NCBI RefSeq assembly: GCF_037042905.1
Contig: NC_087252.1
Span: 1,079,501-1,143,500, forward strand
Reading direction: 5' to 3'
DNA length: 64,000 nt
Source: Lytechinus pictus
Taxonomy: Eukaryota; Echinodermata; Echinoidea; Temnopleuroida; Toxopneustidae
Position numbers and translations under genes: made by a program. Position 1 is the stretch's first letter, and each line of letters begins with the position of its first letter. Under the pieces are notes generated by a model that saw only the letters and a program-made list of their open reading frames with translations, had not been told where the DNA came from and did no database searches. Below, in pieces: positions 1 to 12,600 of the stretch.

Positions 1-331
1 TCAAACAAATTGACAAAGTAAGTAGGAACAAAACACAATATGAATAACAGAAATGAAAAAAAGGGAACTCACTGGAAAGCTTCGCTTGTTTATATGAGTC
101 CCCTGAAATAAATAACTGATTACGACGATAACAATTGTCATAGAAATCATGATAATGGTGCGTGTTAACGATGGTATTCTTGGTATTAGAGAATGATATT
201 GATCATAATGTTGATAAACGCATAGCCGATGGTGTTGATGGTTGTGAGGATGACGATGAAGATGATGATTCCGTGGGCCGCGGATGTCTTATAATGGAGC
301 TGTGTCGGTATAGTCGTTGTAATATGATGTA

Positions 332-475
332 CACGACCCAGGTGAGGTAAATGGGTACCCGGTAGGATTTATTCTTTGAACGCTTTAGCGGCTTAGCTAC
401 AGCCGGGGTAATAATATGATACCAAGTATCAAAGCGCAGTTGAGTATATGCACATAGTAACTGCGCTATATAAAT
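332..475 (+). repeat. SINE body fragment
   Basis: The segment contains acccaggtgaggtaaatggg followed by acccggtagga. It matches the non-tRNA body of the SINEs at 8130 and 24815 and ends with the same gcgctatataaat tail. The tRNA-like head is missing. Confidence 0.65.
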
Positions 476-1799
476 GGACATTTCATATAATTGGGTTACT
501 TGGAATGCGAGATTTAGTTGAGCTTAGTTTTCCTCCTCTTTTCTTCTGTATTTTTAACTCTCTTAACATTTATTTGATATCGGAAAAGAGCTGTTTTAAA
601 GCAAAGGGTGGAATGCGAAAAATCAGTGTGTATCTCAGGAGGCCAGAGGGTACCAGCTTTATGCCGGAAAGTTAAATTAATATGGACTCTGTTACTCAAG
701 AAATTACAACGATTCTTTTTTTATGAATCGTTTGCCAGCACTGAACAAAACCGTTTACTAAAAATTATGATTCCTCTGACCATCAGTATCTTTTCCTTTT
801 CTATTCCCTTTTTATATTGGAATGACCTTCGCTTCGTTCAAACTCCATCTACCCAAGTTCGACTTTGTAACCATGGTAAAGCAATGAAAGACTTCCCATT
901 CGATGCAGAAAAACCCCTCCCTCTAAAACAAACACAAACAATCTCTGATCAGATCTACCTGGCGACTCAAAACAGACAACCCTTTGCCTTATTAGTGAGC
1001 AATAAAGTTTCAATCTGTAATTCGTCCCGCTTTGCTATTTGGCGGAAACCCCGCGGTTTTCTAGCCAACCCGCTGTGCTAACAGGCCTCACTCTCAGTCG
1101 AGTGAGGTATCATGTATTATCCATGCTATTACCTTCTTCTCACCGGTGTACTTTTTCTTCTTCATCAAATAGTCAAAGTACATTCAGCCAACCTTCTTGT
1201 CTTGTCATAATTCTTTGGGGCTTCTTTTTCTTGGTCACATATAAACCATGTTTTATTTTCTTTTTTAAAGTAATATGAAGACTGTTTTTTCCAAGACATT
1301 AATAGCGCAAATTCCTTAGTGATATTTTTAACATGTTTAATGTCATGATGCAAATTATAGATCTACAAATTTCCTTTTCCGTAGAACAATTTAATTATAT
1401 CCATGTTTAAGGCTTTTATCTGTGTATATCAAGTAATAACTGTATTCTTTTATTTCAGCGTTTCTAGATCGAAGTGCACCCATATCCTTTTTCCTATTAT
1501 AATCGAGTATTGAATATGTTGAACTTTCCAAAGGATTTAACATTATTTTTTTATCGAAACTGTCTATTTATTATGTTCATCTGAATGTGTTTATACGTAT
1601 CTCTCTAAGATTCTTCATAAAAATGAACGGTAAAAACTGAAAGGGAGCGATGACCGAAAAATTGAGGATTAATGGGTGGAATGGAGAAACTACTGGAGGG
1701 GGGTGACTGAGATACAAAGAGAACGGAGAGAACTTGTAGATACGAAGGGAGGATGAAGTTCTAAGACATCTGCAGCTCTAGACATTTTTTATATCAGAT

Positions 1800-2238
1800 C
1801 AAAAATAGACCGCCGAGTGCGTACCCCCATCATAAAGTGGGCGGGGCCAATTACACTTTTGGTCTTAACTCGGAAATGGGGTGCGGAAATAGCTGTTGGC
1901 TTTCTTTAGGAGACCCCTAGGTAGGATTCCGACACTTTTGTCTTCCTCCGTGACTTGATTGATCTGAATATTTTGACTCCTTTTATCCAACAGCTATTGC
2001 CAATTTCTCATCATTAGTGCTTTTTCTTATTTATTAACTTTTGAAGAAGCGAAACGAGTTTAGAATTTCGCCTAGCAAATCATTATAAACTAAAAGTAAA
2101 ACCAAATGTTTTCTGCTATTTCAAGGCGGGCATGAATCTTTAAGACTGTTATCTCATAGGAAGAATTATATTTATATCAGAATCGATTTTCGATTTGAAG
2201 TAAAGAATATTTATCTAACTACAAACTGTTTTATAGCC
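1800..2238 (+). promoter_or_regulatory. Candidate Barx proximal promoter / 5' leader
   Basis: A GC box (gggcggggcc, 1839-1848) overlaps a CCAAT box (1847-1851), directly followed by an ATTA homeodomain-type site. These lie about 390 bases before the ATG. The strand follows the Barx gene. No TATA box was recognised. A possible splice acceptor just before the ATG means transcription could begin further upstream. Confidence 0.3.
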
Positions 2239-2800
2239 ATGCATTTTAGTGGTTCAAACGTTCAACCAGGTGCGCCTCCTCTCGCCATCGGCACCTCACT
2301 CCTTCGCTACCCGAGCCTAGCGGGCGGGGACGTGCCGCGTCCGGGCTTAGACGCAATTCGTCACTCACCTGCCGCAGGAAACGTTGCCGAGTTGCCTCTT
2401 GCGGACATCCAACGGATAAACAACCTCGCTATTTTGTTGCCAAACTCGACTTTAAAAACACCAAAAAGTGCAAAATTCACGAACTCATTTATTTCGCAGG
2501 CAAAGCCAGGTGCTGGAGCAACAACCATGAAAAAGTGCGGATTTTCAATTGATGATATTTTACATTCGTCATCTCGGCAATCTTTGAAATCTTCGTCACC
2601 ACCACAACAGAGATGTTCCCCTTCGCCGGAGCTTCGGCGGGAAAGTCTTGCCGGTGATGCGATAACTCCGAGAGGTCATGATGCAAGCTTTAAATTCATC
2701 TCAAGACTTCAAAGCAAGTTTTATCAAGATTTAAAATTGAATGGACTTCAATTGTCATCTTTGAGGTCATCTTCAAATGTCAATCTCTTTTCTTTATCTG
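2239..2800 (+). CDS. Barx: Barx exon 1 (N-terminal region with eh1 motif)
   Basis: This exon encodes residues 1-187 plus one base. The donor is TCTG|gtaagt, a strong site. The reading frame would stop seven bases into the intron, which supports splicing here. The exon is Ser/Pro-rich and contains FSIDDIL near residue 102. The bases before the ATG (tgttttatag|cc) resemble an acceptor, so a non-coding upstream exon is possible. Confidence 0.88.
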
Positions 2801-5800
2801 GTAAGTAAATACGTAATTTCCTGTAGCGCAGTAGAAAATATGTTGTTGGATATTATTGTTTATGTTTTATTAATCATCATCATTATCATCATCACCACCA
2901 CCACCACCAAAATCATCATCACAATCAACATCATCGTCGTCGTCATAGTTATCATCATCATCATCATTATTATGATCATACTCATTATCATCATCATCAT
3001 CATTTTCATCTTCTTCATTTGACTATTTATTAGCACACGGCTCATACTGATGTGAACTTAAAATAGTAAAACGATTAGCGAGTAGAGCCTATACTGCTAT
3101 CATGGTCGTAATCGTCATCATCATGATTCACAAAAGCCCAGTGACATTGAAACTACCAACACCGTGTTCGTCATTACAATCACAACCAACTTCTTGATAT
3201 AAAAAAATGAATGAAGTACATTTATTTCCAACGATAAAAGCATCAATACATTTTATAAACTTGAACAAAACAATGGAGGTAGCGACTCAGAAAGCACAGC
3301 TTGTGATGAGTGCACTGGGACATAAACAATAAATACATAGTACATGAAAAAACTTCTCTAAACAGAATAAGTTTTTTTCTTAAGTTTTGTCTTAAAGTTA
3401 TTTAAAGTTGGTGCATTTCTGATGTCTGTAGGTAAATTGTTACACTTTTTGGACCTATAAACATAATTATTAACGTTTCCTCGTGATCACCATCGAATTC
3501 GTTGTCGTCGGCGTCAATAGTAGGTAGTTTTACTAGTAGAAGTAGTACTTTTGTCGTCGTATTTGATTCATGCTTACCATTCAGGGGAAGAAGATCTAAT
3601 TGATGGTTAATTTTGATTAAGCACAATGGTTTATAATTGCTTTTATCCAGTGCATTATTCAAAAAATTCAAGTTGTGTTTTTGTTCGTCTCTTCCTTTAT
3701 CTCCAAATGCACTCGCTTTTTTCGTTTTGTTTGTTTTCATTTTAGTTTTGAATACCGTCTAAAAAATTCACGACATTAATTTTTGTTGACATGTTTTATA
3801 AGGATATCACTGATCTGAATATCATATCATCATTAAATTTTTTAAACAATAACGGAATGATGAAGCATCCAGTTAATCATTCATGTCTAAATCAATTGTC
3901 AAAACATTAATAAAATTGTATAACCATTCCAGTGCTTTAAATCTATCGATTTGAGTTTTCAAACGAAACGACTTTAATATTTACTAAAATTAAACATGTT
4001 TAAACGATGTTTATGAAAAAAAAACACACATTTCAATCTAAACTACATAATATAACAAAATTATTGCAGTCCAGGAACTTGCAACACAATTGCAATGAAA
4101 TCTCCCATACATTAACAAAAAATACGAAGCCTTTTAAAACATTGTAAAATAAGTAATATCTCCTTAATATCAACCGACTTCCATATTCAAATTAATTCCA
4201 CTTATGAAAAATATACCAAATGAAATATATAAAGTAGGTAATGAATACATATTAAAGCATGATATAAAAAGGCAAATACACATAAATGCAATGTATATTT
4301 CATAGCATAACACATATGCCCTGGTCACACTAAATAAACCCGAAGTCAGTCCGATCAAAGCTACTGCGTTATTTCGAATGTCATATCGTATCATCGGTCA
4401 GTTTGGAGTTTCGTTAGTGTGACTAACTTGGGTTTAACAAGCAGGAATCCATTTGAGACTATAGTTCATAACTTCTGTAACTTCAGCATGTTCAATAAAA
4501 ACAAAGGATAAAATTATGTGAAAGAGGGATGGATGAAGAACACTTTAAAGAAAGATTCATCAACTTAATCATGTTAATATATGTTTTGTTTTTAAAATTC
4601 TGTTACATAATTAAGCCGTCTTAATAATAGGTAATTTAACGTCCCCAATAGCCAAAGCAGAAACATTTAAATATAAACATCTTGTTTCCCCATTATATTT
4701 ACTTCATCGACATAATCGAAGGAAATATGATTTTACAAAACTTCATGCAAATACACCCAACGCATTTGGATCAGGTATTTAATTGCCGTCGCAATAGGCG
4801 TCCCATTTGTATTTCAAATAATTGATGTCGACAATGTTGAATTGTTGTTTATAACACCCACTAAATTCCGCAACTTAAAAGTGTAAGATAGGTTGAGTTA
4901 AATATTAAAAACACACCCACACACGCACCGAAAAACAAAAAAACCTTCACTCACATTATTGTAATAACTTTTTAATCGTCAAATGGAACTCATTTTATGT
5001 CATATTATTCTTTCTTTTTGCATGTATATATATATATATATATATAACATAGGTTAAAAGGTAGACAGGTAGATAATATAAAACCTATTGTCATGACTGA
5101 GTGATTGTCCTTTTTTGGTAGAAGGGTTATTTTGTAATTTCTAGCCTGCTCTTTTCAAATGGGAAAATGGTTAGCCCCAAATATGATGAAATAAAAGATA
5201 AATACTCACACCCTCATTTGTATTTATCATGTAATATGACTACATTGTTTATATTGTGAATTATTTTGTATATTGTAATTGTAAATATTTTTGTATTGTG
5301 TTTTTGAACGCAGAAATAAATGCAAGCAAACAAACAAACAAACAATAAATATCAAAAAAGGAAAAAATCAAGTAAATGAGATTAAAAGTACAAGTGAATA
5401 AAAAATAGGGTTTTCAGTGGTTCATTTTTATCAAATGCAATTTAACAAAATAAAAACCCCAATGTTGGAGCAGGCATCGTAATAAGAGAGGTATAAGAGA
5501 GTCTTTGTGACTTTTGCCTTCTTTCTCGGACCCCACAGACGTCAGAAGACAGAGACTTTGGCTAAAGAAGGTTTATCCTGGAAAAGTGTGGAGAATAGAT
5601 AAATAAATTAAGTTATACATATAGATAACGAAATTAATAGCGAAATGAATAAATGAAAAAAAATGATTAAACCAAAAAATATTGTCTTTGATCGTGTGAG
5701 TGCGGGTGTGTGGATGAGTGTGTGTATGTATACAGTACCAAGATGACATCACACTGCATATGCTGCAGTAGAGTATATACATTTTTAGTACGTGTATCTG

Positions 5801-6564
5801 TTAATCATTATCATCGAATGGACAAAACCAGTTAATGCGTTGGCTAGAGTAACGCCACATATTGTTCTCACCTTTCCGGCACACAATAAAAAAACATTTG
5901 CTCTTTAACTTGATAATTTGTGAAAATTCTTCCAAATTGAAACTTTCTAGTCACTTGGTACTATCTACGGCGCTCTTTCAACTTGTATAGGTGATGAAGT
6001 TTGCTATTGAGACTGCTACATGACTGTTGACATCGCTTGGAGTGTGTCTGACAAGCCATCTTACCCCCTTCTAAAATAATACCACCCATTTTCAGTTATT
6101 ACTGATATAATCATCCTTCCTCATTATCAAACCATTAGCGATGTAATTGGATAATTGACTGGGTTAGGAAATTGGCCGGACCTACTTAATCGAAGGATAG
6201 TAATAATATAGCCCTCTCCCTCCCAGCCATATTGTGTTGTCTGAATAGCAGAGGTAATGAACTCTGACGGGATGGGCGGGCAATAGCATCTTATATCGAC
6301 CGAGTTATGACGGCGGACAGACGGTGGAACAATCCGATGCATCGCTAGAAGATGGAACGATCAACAATTTTAGCCCATTACTATAATTCGATTGTTTGTT
6401 TGTCCGATCCGGCAATTCATGTAGATGATTTATATTACTAAAAAACAGGATTGTCATAGTTTGTTTGTTTCTAAAGCGGTGATGCATTTTTATTTTTTTT
6501 TTATTGTCGATATTCCCTTTGTTTCCATTTTCTTTGGAATTAAATATTTCGGTTTTTTATTCTA

Positions 6565-6633
<69 letters not shown>

Positions 6634-9600
6634 GTCATGTATATGATGATATAAGTGATTAAACTTAGAAAATGCATAGATAATTTTCTTGCGCTTTTTC
6701 TTGCGCAAGAACGACCTTCGCTTTAAGTTAAGTGCTCTAAATCTTTTATTGCTTTAAATGCAACCGAGGCCTTATATAAAAAAAAAAAATATGGGTTTGT
6801 ATAGCCGACGGTGGAAAAATATTGACGTGATAGACGATAGGAAAAGCCTACATAGCAAGATGGTCTATGAGAGGGAGAGGGTATTAATTTTTTTAAAGGG
6901 GGAGATGAAGAAGAAGAGTAAGAGAACGAAGAAGAAAAAAGAGTAGAAGAAAGGGGATGAAGAAGACAAGTAGAAAAAAAAGATAGTAAGAAGAGCTGGA
7001 TTTACATGTTGGCAGGGTCAAACAAAAGGATTAAGAAATGAAAAAAAATCGACGAAAATCGGAGTAATATAATGGACTTAGACAATCAGTTGATGAGCAA
7101 GAAAAATAATGCAAAGTAGACGCAGAACATGAACAAAAGTTAGTATTCAGGAGAAGAAGAAGAATAAACAAAATTATGTTATTCTCTCTTATCTTTGTCT
7201 ATTAGCTAAATTGTTCTTTTTTATCATAAAAAAATAATGCATACATGCATACAATTACATATGAATAAATTGCATTTGTTTTCCCTCATCCCACGCATTA
7301 TACGTCACGAAATCATTGACCAATGGTCATTCAGCAAAATACATGACGTTCACCGATCAAAATCCGAAGAATGATAATATACACAAATTAGAAAGATTCA
7401 CGCTCGCACTTATAGATGCATTATTCCAATCAGCAATCTTACGCTGGGTGAATTTTCATATTTCAAAATATGGCACCTGTCCGGTCTATTATTCCAAACT
7501 TGCCCGAGGCATTGGCCTAAAGATAGGTAAGTAATTGGAAACAATTCCTGGCTTCGGAAGTATAAACACAGGTGCTCCGGCCAGACCTAAATAAAGTAAG
7601 ATTGGTCGAATAAAAGGGGTTTAATAATCCTTTGCTCATCAACGTTTGAGAGGTAAATGATCTTGACAAACATGACAAATAGACCAACAGTTACTGACCG
7701 AATGGAGAAAGACTTCTTATCTGAATAAATTACCCGAGATCCACTGGTGCATAGATGGGGTAGGTGGGTGGGGGGTGGGTTTGCATTCAAACCATCCCCT
7801 CCCCTGCCCTCCACAAAACGGTTCCATGGACATGAAAGGGAGGTAAAGAAAGCAAAGGGACGGGGGGAAATGGAAAACAATATTTTTCTGAATATTCTGT
7901 TAAAATCTATCAGAAAATTATCTTTCAATTCGAAAAAGATAAAAAGTTTTCTTGCTTACTCATTACTTTTTAAAAGCAGTTTTGCAAATAAAAGGCTAGT
8001 TTTTCCCATCAAGATCTGTAGATCTTTACGCTGCCGAGACGCTGCTACACACGTCAAAAATCCTTTAAAGGTTGTTTTGCAGTCGAATAATTATGTCCAT
8101 TAATTTCTGATTAAGTAGTAAGAACATGTAGAGGTGTTGTGGCTCAGTGGATAAGTCTCCGGACTTTGCACCACAAGATCTGGGGTTCAAATCCCACCGT
8201 AGCACTCGCGTCCTTTGGCAAGGCGTTTATCTACATTTGCCACTCTACACCCAGGTGTAGTAAATGGGTACCCGGTAGGAAGGAATTCCTTGAATGCTCG
8301 AGCGTCCGATCAGAATAGCCCTGCTAAAGCCGGGTATAGTATGCAGCGCTTAGAAATGTTTGTATTAAGCGCTATGTGAATCTTGCATATCATTATTATC
8401 ATTATTATTATTATTGTTATCATAATTATTAACATCTATTTGGAAAAATTAACGTTAAATTCGAAAGAAAACGTTGCTGTCTTTTCTTTAACAATGCTGT
8501 TTTATACTTCAACTTATTACATCAACATATTAAAAATTTACATTGTTGTTTGAAATTTTAAACAATCATAATTAATCTGTTGAATATTGAATATCAAAAA
8601 AACTTTAGTGTGTAAGATTTTACACACTTGTTTAAACACCTTCTGTAAAGCTCGTATAATTTTTTTTAAGTGCACACCTAGTTACCAAGAATGCGTATAG
8701 CATTTTCATATTTATCATCATATTTATCATATTTATTTTTCATATTTAAATTTAGGATAAAAGAGCATTGTACATTAAATACCTTGCTCACGGGCATAGG
8801 TGCCGCGGCCGGGGATCGAACCCCTGACTTTCCATGTATAGCCTTAGACCACTCGGCCACGGCACCTAACAGCGTTGCCGGTATTGAAAATATAAACAGC
8901 GTATTTACTGCGTGGGATATCGATCATGCCACACCTACGGCCCACACCCACCTTTCGAGTTATGCGCGCGCACATAACGCACACACACTCAATAATTATT
9001 TCGTTATTAGGCCGTTTAACGTAACTGATTAACACTAACAATGAGAGTGGGAGAGAAGAAAGATAGAAAGAGACAAACAATTCTTTGAAAAGCGATTGAA
9101 CTGAAACAGCAATTTTTTGTGCATATGGTGAGCAGGTTTAGGAAGTAATGGCACACTTTAAATTTACTTATTTGTCCCCAAACGAACACGTCGAACCCTC
9201 AGCGGGCTGACGAGTAAAACGCGCCGAACTCATGGGGTGAGAGCCGCACGCTTGTCGCCCGGTGCTAGAAATAAAAGACGAGCGCCGCTAAGAATTTTGT
9301 AAGCATTTATGAATATCGCTTCTTATGTTAGTCGGTTATTCAAAGAACTGAGAAAAAAGTTGGAAACAATTAGTTTGCCAATCATAAGGTAATTAGTTTG
9401 CCAATCAAATTGCCCTGGAAAAGGGGTTTCGAAATAATTTGTACTTGAAGTGTATTTTGTAGTGATTCAGATGTTTAAATGATTATCACATTACTTAGTT
9501 ATTTTGATTGGAAGGAATAGTGGCACCTTAAAACAAATACTCTTTTCTCCTAGTATGCTAGTACTAATATTTAAAATGTATTTTGTATATTTTCTTTTAA

Positions 9601-12600
9601 ACGACATCGTAACATTCTAATATTTTGATAATGCTACAGTATATCATTTTTTTCACTCTGATCAGTTTGTTTTATTATTATTAGTTGATATATATATATA
9701 TATATATATATATTTACTATTGTTTCATATCCACTATCAATCGCTATAACTTTAACGTTATCAAATTTCTGGATAAAGTACTCTAAAACCTCAGCTTGAT
9801 CTCTCTATCTGCCTACATACCTACGTTTTTCTTTCTCTTTCTCTTTCTCTTTATATGTGTCTGATGTGTATATATTTTACTGTATCTTTTACTTTATTCC
9901 CCCATCTCCCCCCCCCCCCTCTCTCCCTCTCTCTCTCTCTCTCTGTGTTTGATGTTTCTGATTTTTAAGTTTCTTTTACTTCCCTCCAACTTGCTCCCTC
10001 TCTCTCTCTCTCACTGGATCGTTATTATTATTATTATTATTATTTTTTTTTTTTGGGGGGGGGGTCTTTTTACTTTCTCTCTCTCTCTCTCTCTCATTCT
10101 TTATTTCTGCTCCCATCATATACTTTCTCTATTTGATGTGTTATAACCGAGATCACCCCTTCGCACTGACCTGTTTTCTGCCGGTAACTTGAAGTTTACC
10201 CCGGATGTGATTTACTTCTCCAAGTGCATGACGGTAATTAACGGTGACACGTTAATTGTAAAATACCAGTAGGTAGCGCCTAACAGTCTCATTCGACATT
10301 TATAACGTATGGCGTGTGTGTTTCTTCTTAGTTTGGAGTAAGATTTTCTTGGAAAATGGCAAGCTATTCCAAAGAGTAGACTTAATGGGCATGTTAGCTC
10401 AGTTGGAAAACGAACTTTCGACTGATGAACGAGAAGCCATTTTATTTTTTCCTTCGAACTTTTGGTCTTTTTTTTATTCGAACCAACTCCTCCTCCACCC
10501 TGCATAAAAAGGGAAAAAAGTAATTTAAAAAAACACACACAAAACCAAGATGGAGGAGAAGGATGAACAGGAAAGTTAAAATGATAAGATGTGATGTTAT
10601 TTTCCGAACATTTTATCAAAGGCTAAGACAAAATTACTTTCATATTTTCAAAAAAGGTCAAAATTTGGGCCCGCTCGCTTCGCTCGTTCGGGATTTTTCA
10701 AACGCAATGTTGCAAGACACGCCATTTTGCGCTCACACTCAAATTTATCAACCCATTATAGCTCACTAGCTTGTCGAAAAGCAAACTTTTTTCATATTGA
10801 GCCACTGACTAACAGTTTTTAGAGGATCGTGGCAAAAAACAAGCAAAACAAAAACAAATCGGGGTCGAGTAGGAAGAGAATAAACTCTACTTCCATTTCT
10901 ACAAATAGGAAAGAAAAGTGTTATTTTCAAGAGAACTTAAATTTGGTGTTTTGAAATGAGAGAGGGAATGAGAGAGAGAGTGATGAAAGGAAAAGGGTGA
11001 ATGAGTGGATATGAGAGTGAGTGAGTGAGTGAGTGAGTGAGAGGGAGAGAGAGGGAGACGAGGATACTTAAAGAATGTTTGGACCCCACAACGGGGTAAA
11101 TAGTTTTGTTAGTGTTGGAAATGATTTTTCTATAAGCGTACCACCCTCCAGCCCAACGTCATTTTTGAATTGCATAGCGCGGCTGGTACTGGAGAGTCGA
11201 GCGGTATCCCGCTGAGACCAAGCCGAGAGGAACCCGCCTTTTATCTTGTCACTGTTGGCATGTCTCCGATTCAGTCATGGAGATGCCTCGGACAAGCTAT
11301 ACCAATAATAATCTTGTCATTTATCATATTTCCTTTCAAGTAATCACATTTTAGGATGTTCAACATTGTTACATTAACCCCCTGATATTATATTCAGGCA
11401 TCGCGCTGGGTTTCGCAATGGTTCATGATGTTATTAATATGATTCTGTTCCCTAAGAGTATACAACTTTTAAACGTTCTTTATAAGATCGACAATTATTC
11501 AGTTCTTTTAAAATCATGTTCTTGTTTTAGTTAAATGAAATGCATATATGACAATCGTTTTCTGTAGCTATGTTGCGTTTAGGCACGAGCTTTCTACTTC
11601 CAGTTGTACAATTAAAGATTTAAATAAAAAATGAAAATAAAAAAAATAGGCTCACTCTTCCGTTTATATTTATGATTCCAATAATAATTTGCAAGAGTTA
11701 TGATTAGGGTTTATAGGGAAAATACTAATGGCAAATAAAAGCGATAACCGAAACAAAATAAGCTTACCTAAACAGGCCCTCATCGGCATGCTATACGAAA
11801 TGCACAATGACGTCAGAAAGGCGGTGCTCGTACGTCTGCGCATGCGTGGTTGTACCCACGCACAAGGCAGCCACCCGTGTGTCCTGAATAGCATCATTAT
11901 CACAAATAATGCATTTAATTGCAAGGTATCATTTATCGCAATTACTACCCCGCTGACCCACCACCAGTGCACCTGTCTCGTCTCCTTGCCTTTAATTTAC
12001 TTTGCCTAATTCATCCCGATCGCATTAAATGTCACCACAAATTTGAAGCAATTAAACAATTATATTGTCTATATCTGTTGAAGATCTGTTTTGGCTAATA
12101 TTAAAACCCATGTTGGGTGCCTCAACAATTGATCTGTGTACAGAAGTCTATTATAGATTTGAACAGATATGAAAAGTAAAGACAGTATCTTGCTGACGAT
12201 ATGATTTTAATCAGTAACTAAGCTACGGGGCGAGGAGACGAGGGGCGGTGCCCCCATCCCTCTTCCGACGTGATTTTCTTGATACGCTATCAACAATGTA
12301 GGAAACAAAGAAATATACTAGCAAACAAAATACAAAAACATACCAATAAAATGGCCAAAGAAAGACGGGGAGACAAGGAGAGGAATACAAACGAATCAGA
12401 GCAGACTCTGTGGCGTGTTAAACAGTTTGATTATCAATCACCATTAAGAATGCACTATCGACACCATTCTTCTCTTCAAATTTGTAATAGTAGAAGGTTA
12501 AGGCCACTCAGTAGATATATAGAACTCAAGGAAGTATATAATTTGCAAATTCATAGCAAATTTCATTGTAAAATAAAAATGAAAGAATACTGCATCATCT

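Noticed and set aside
256-264. ITAM in the adaptor tail (protein residues, YLDL then YVPM)
   Set aside because: The two tyrosines are only seven residues apart, shorter than the spacing an ITAM requires. The coordinates given are residue numbers of the protein encoded at 39181-49826.
7316-7534. 72-codon frame in Barx intron 1 ending near a gtaagt donor
   Set aside because: The splice-like edges could be chance. The protein is not recognisable and the frame does not connect in phase with Barx exons.
8145-8210. Possible tRNA gene from A and B boxes
   Set aside because: The acceptor and anticodon stems are not intact, and a repeated SINE body follows, as in the other copies.
8778-8868. Possible tRNA-Leu/Ser gene on the minus strand
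   Set aside because: The head is tRNA-like, but related heads with the same downstream text occur at 13846 and 35985, so it is a SINE.
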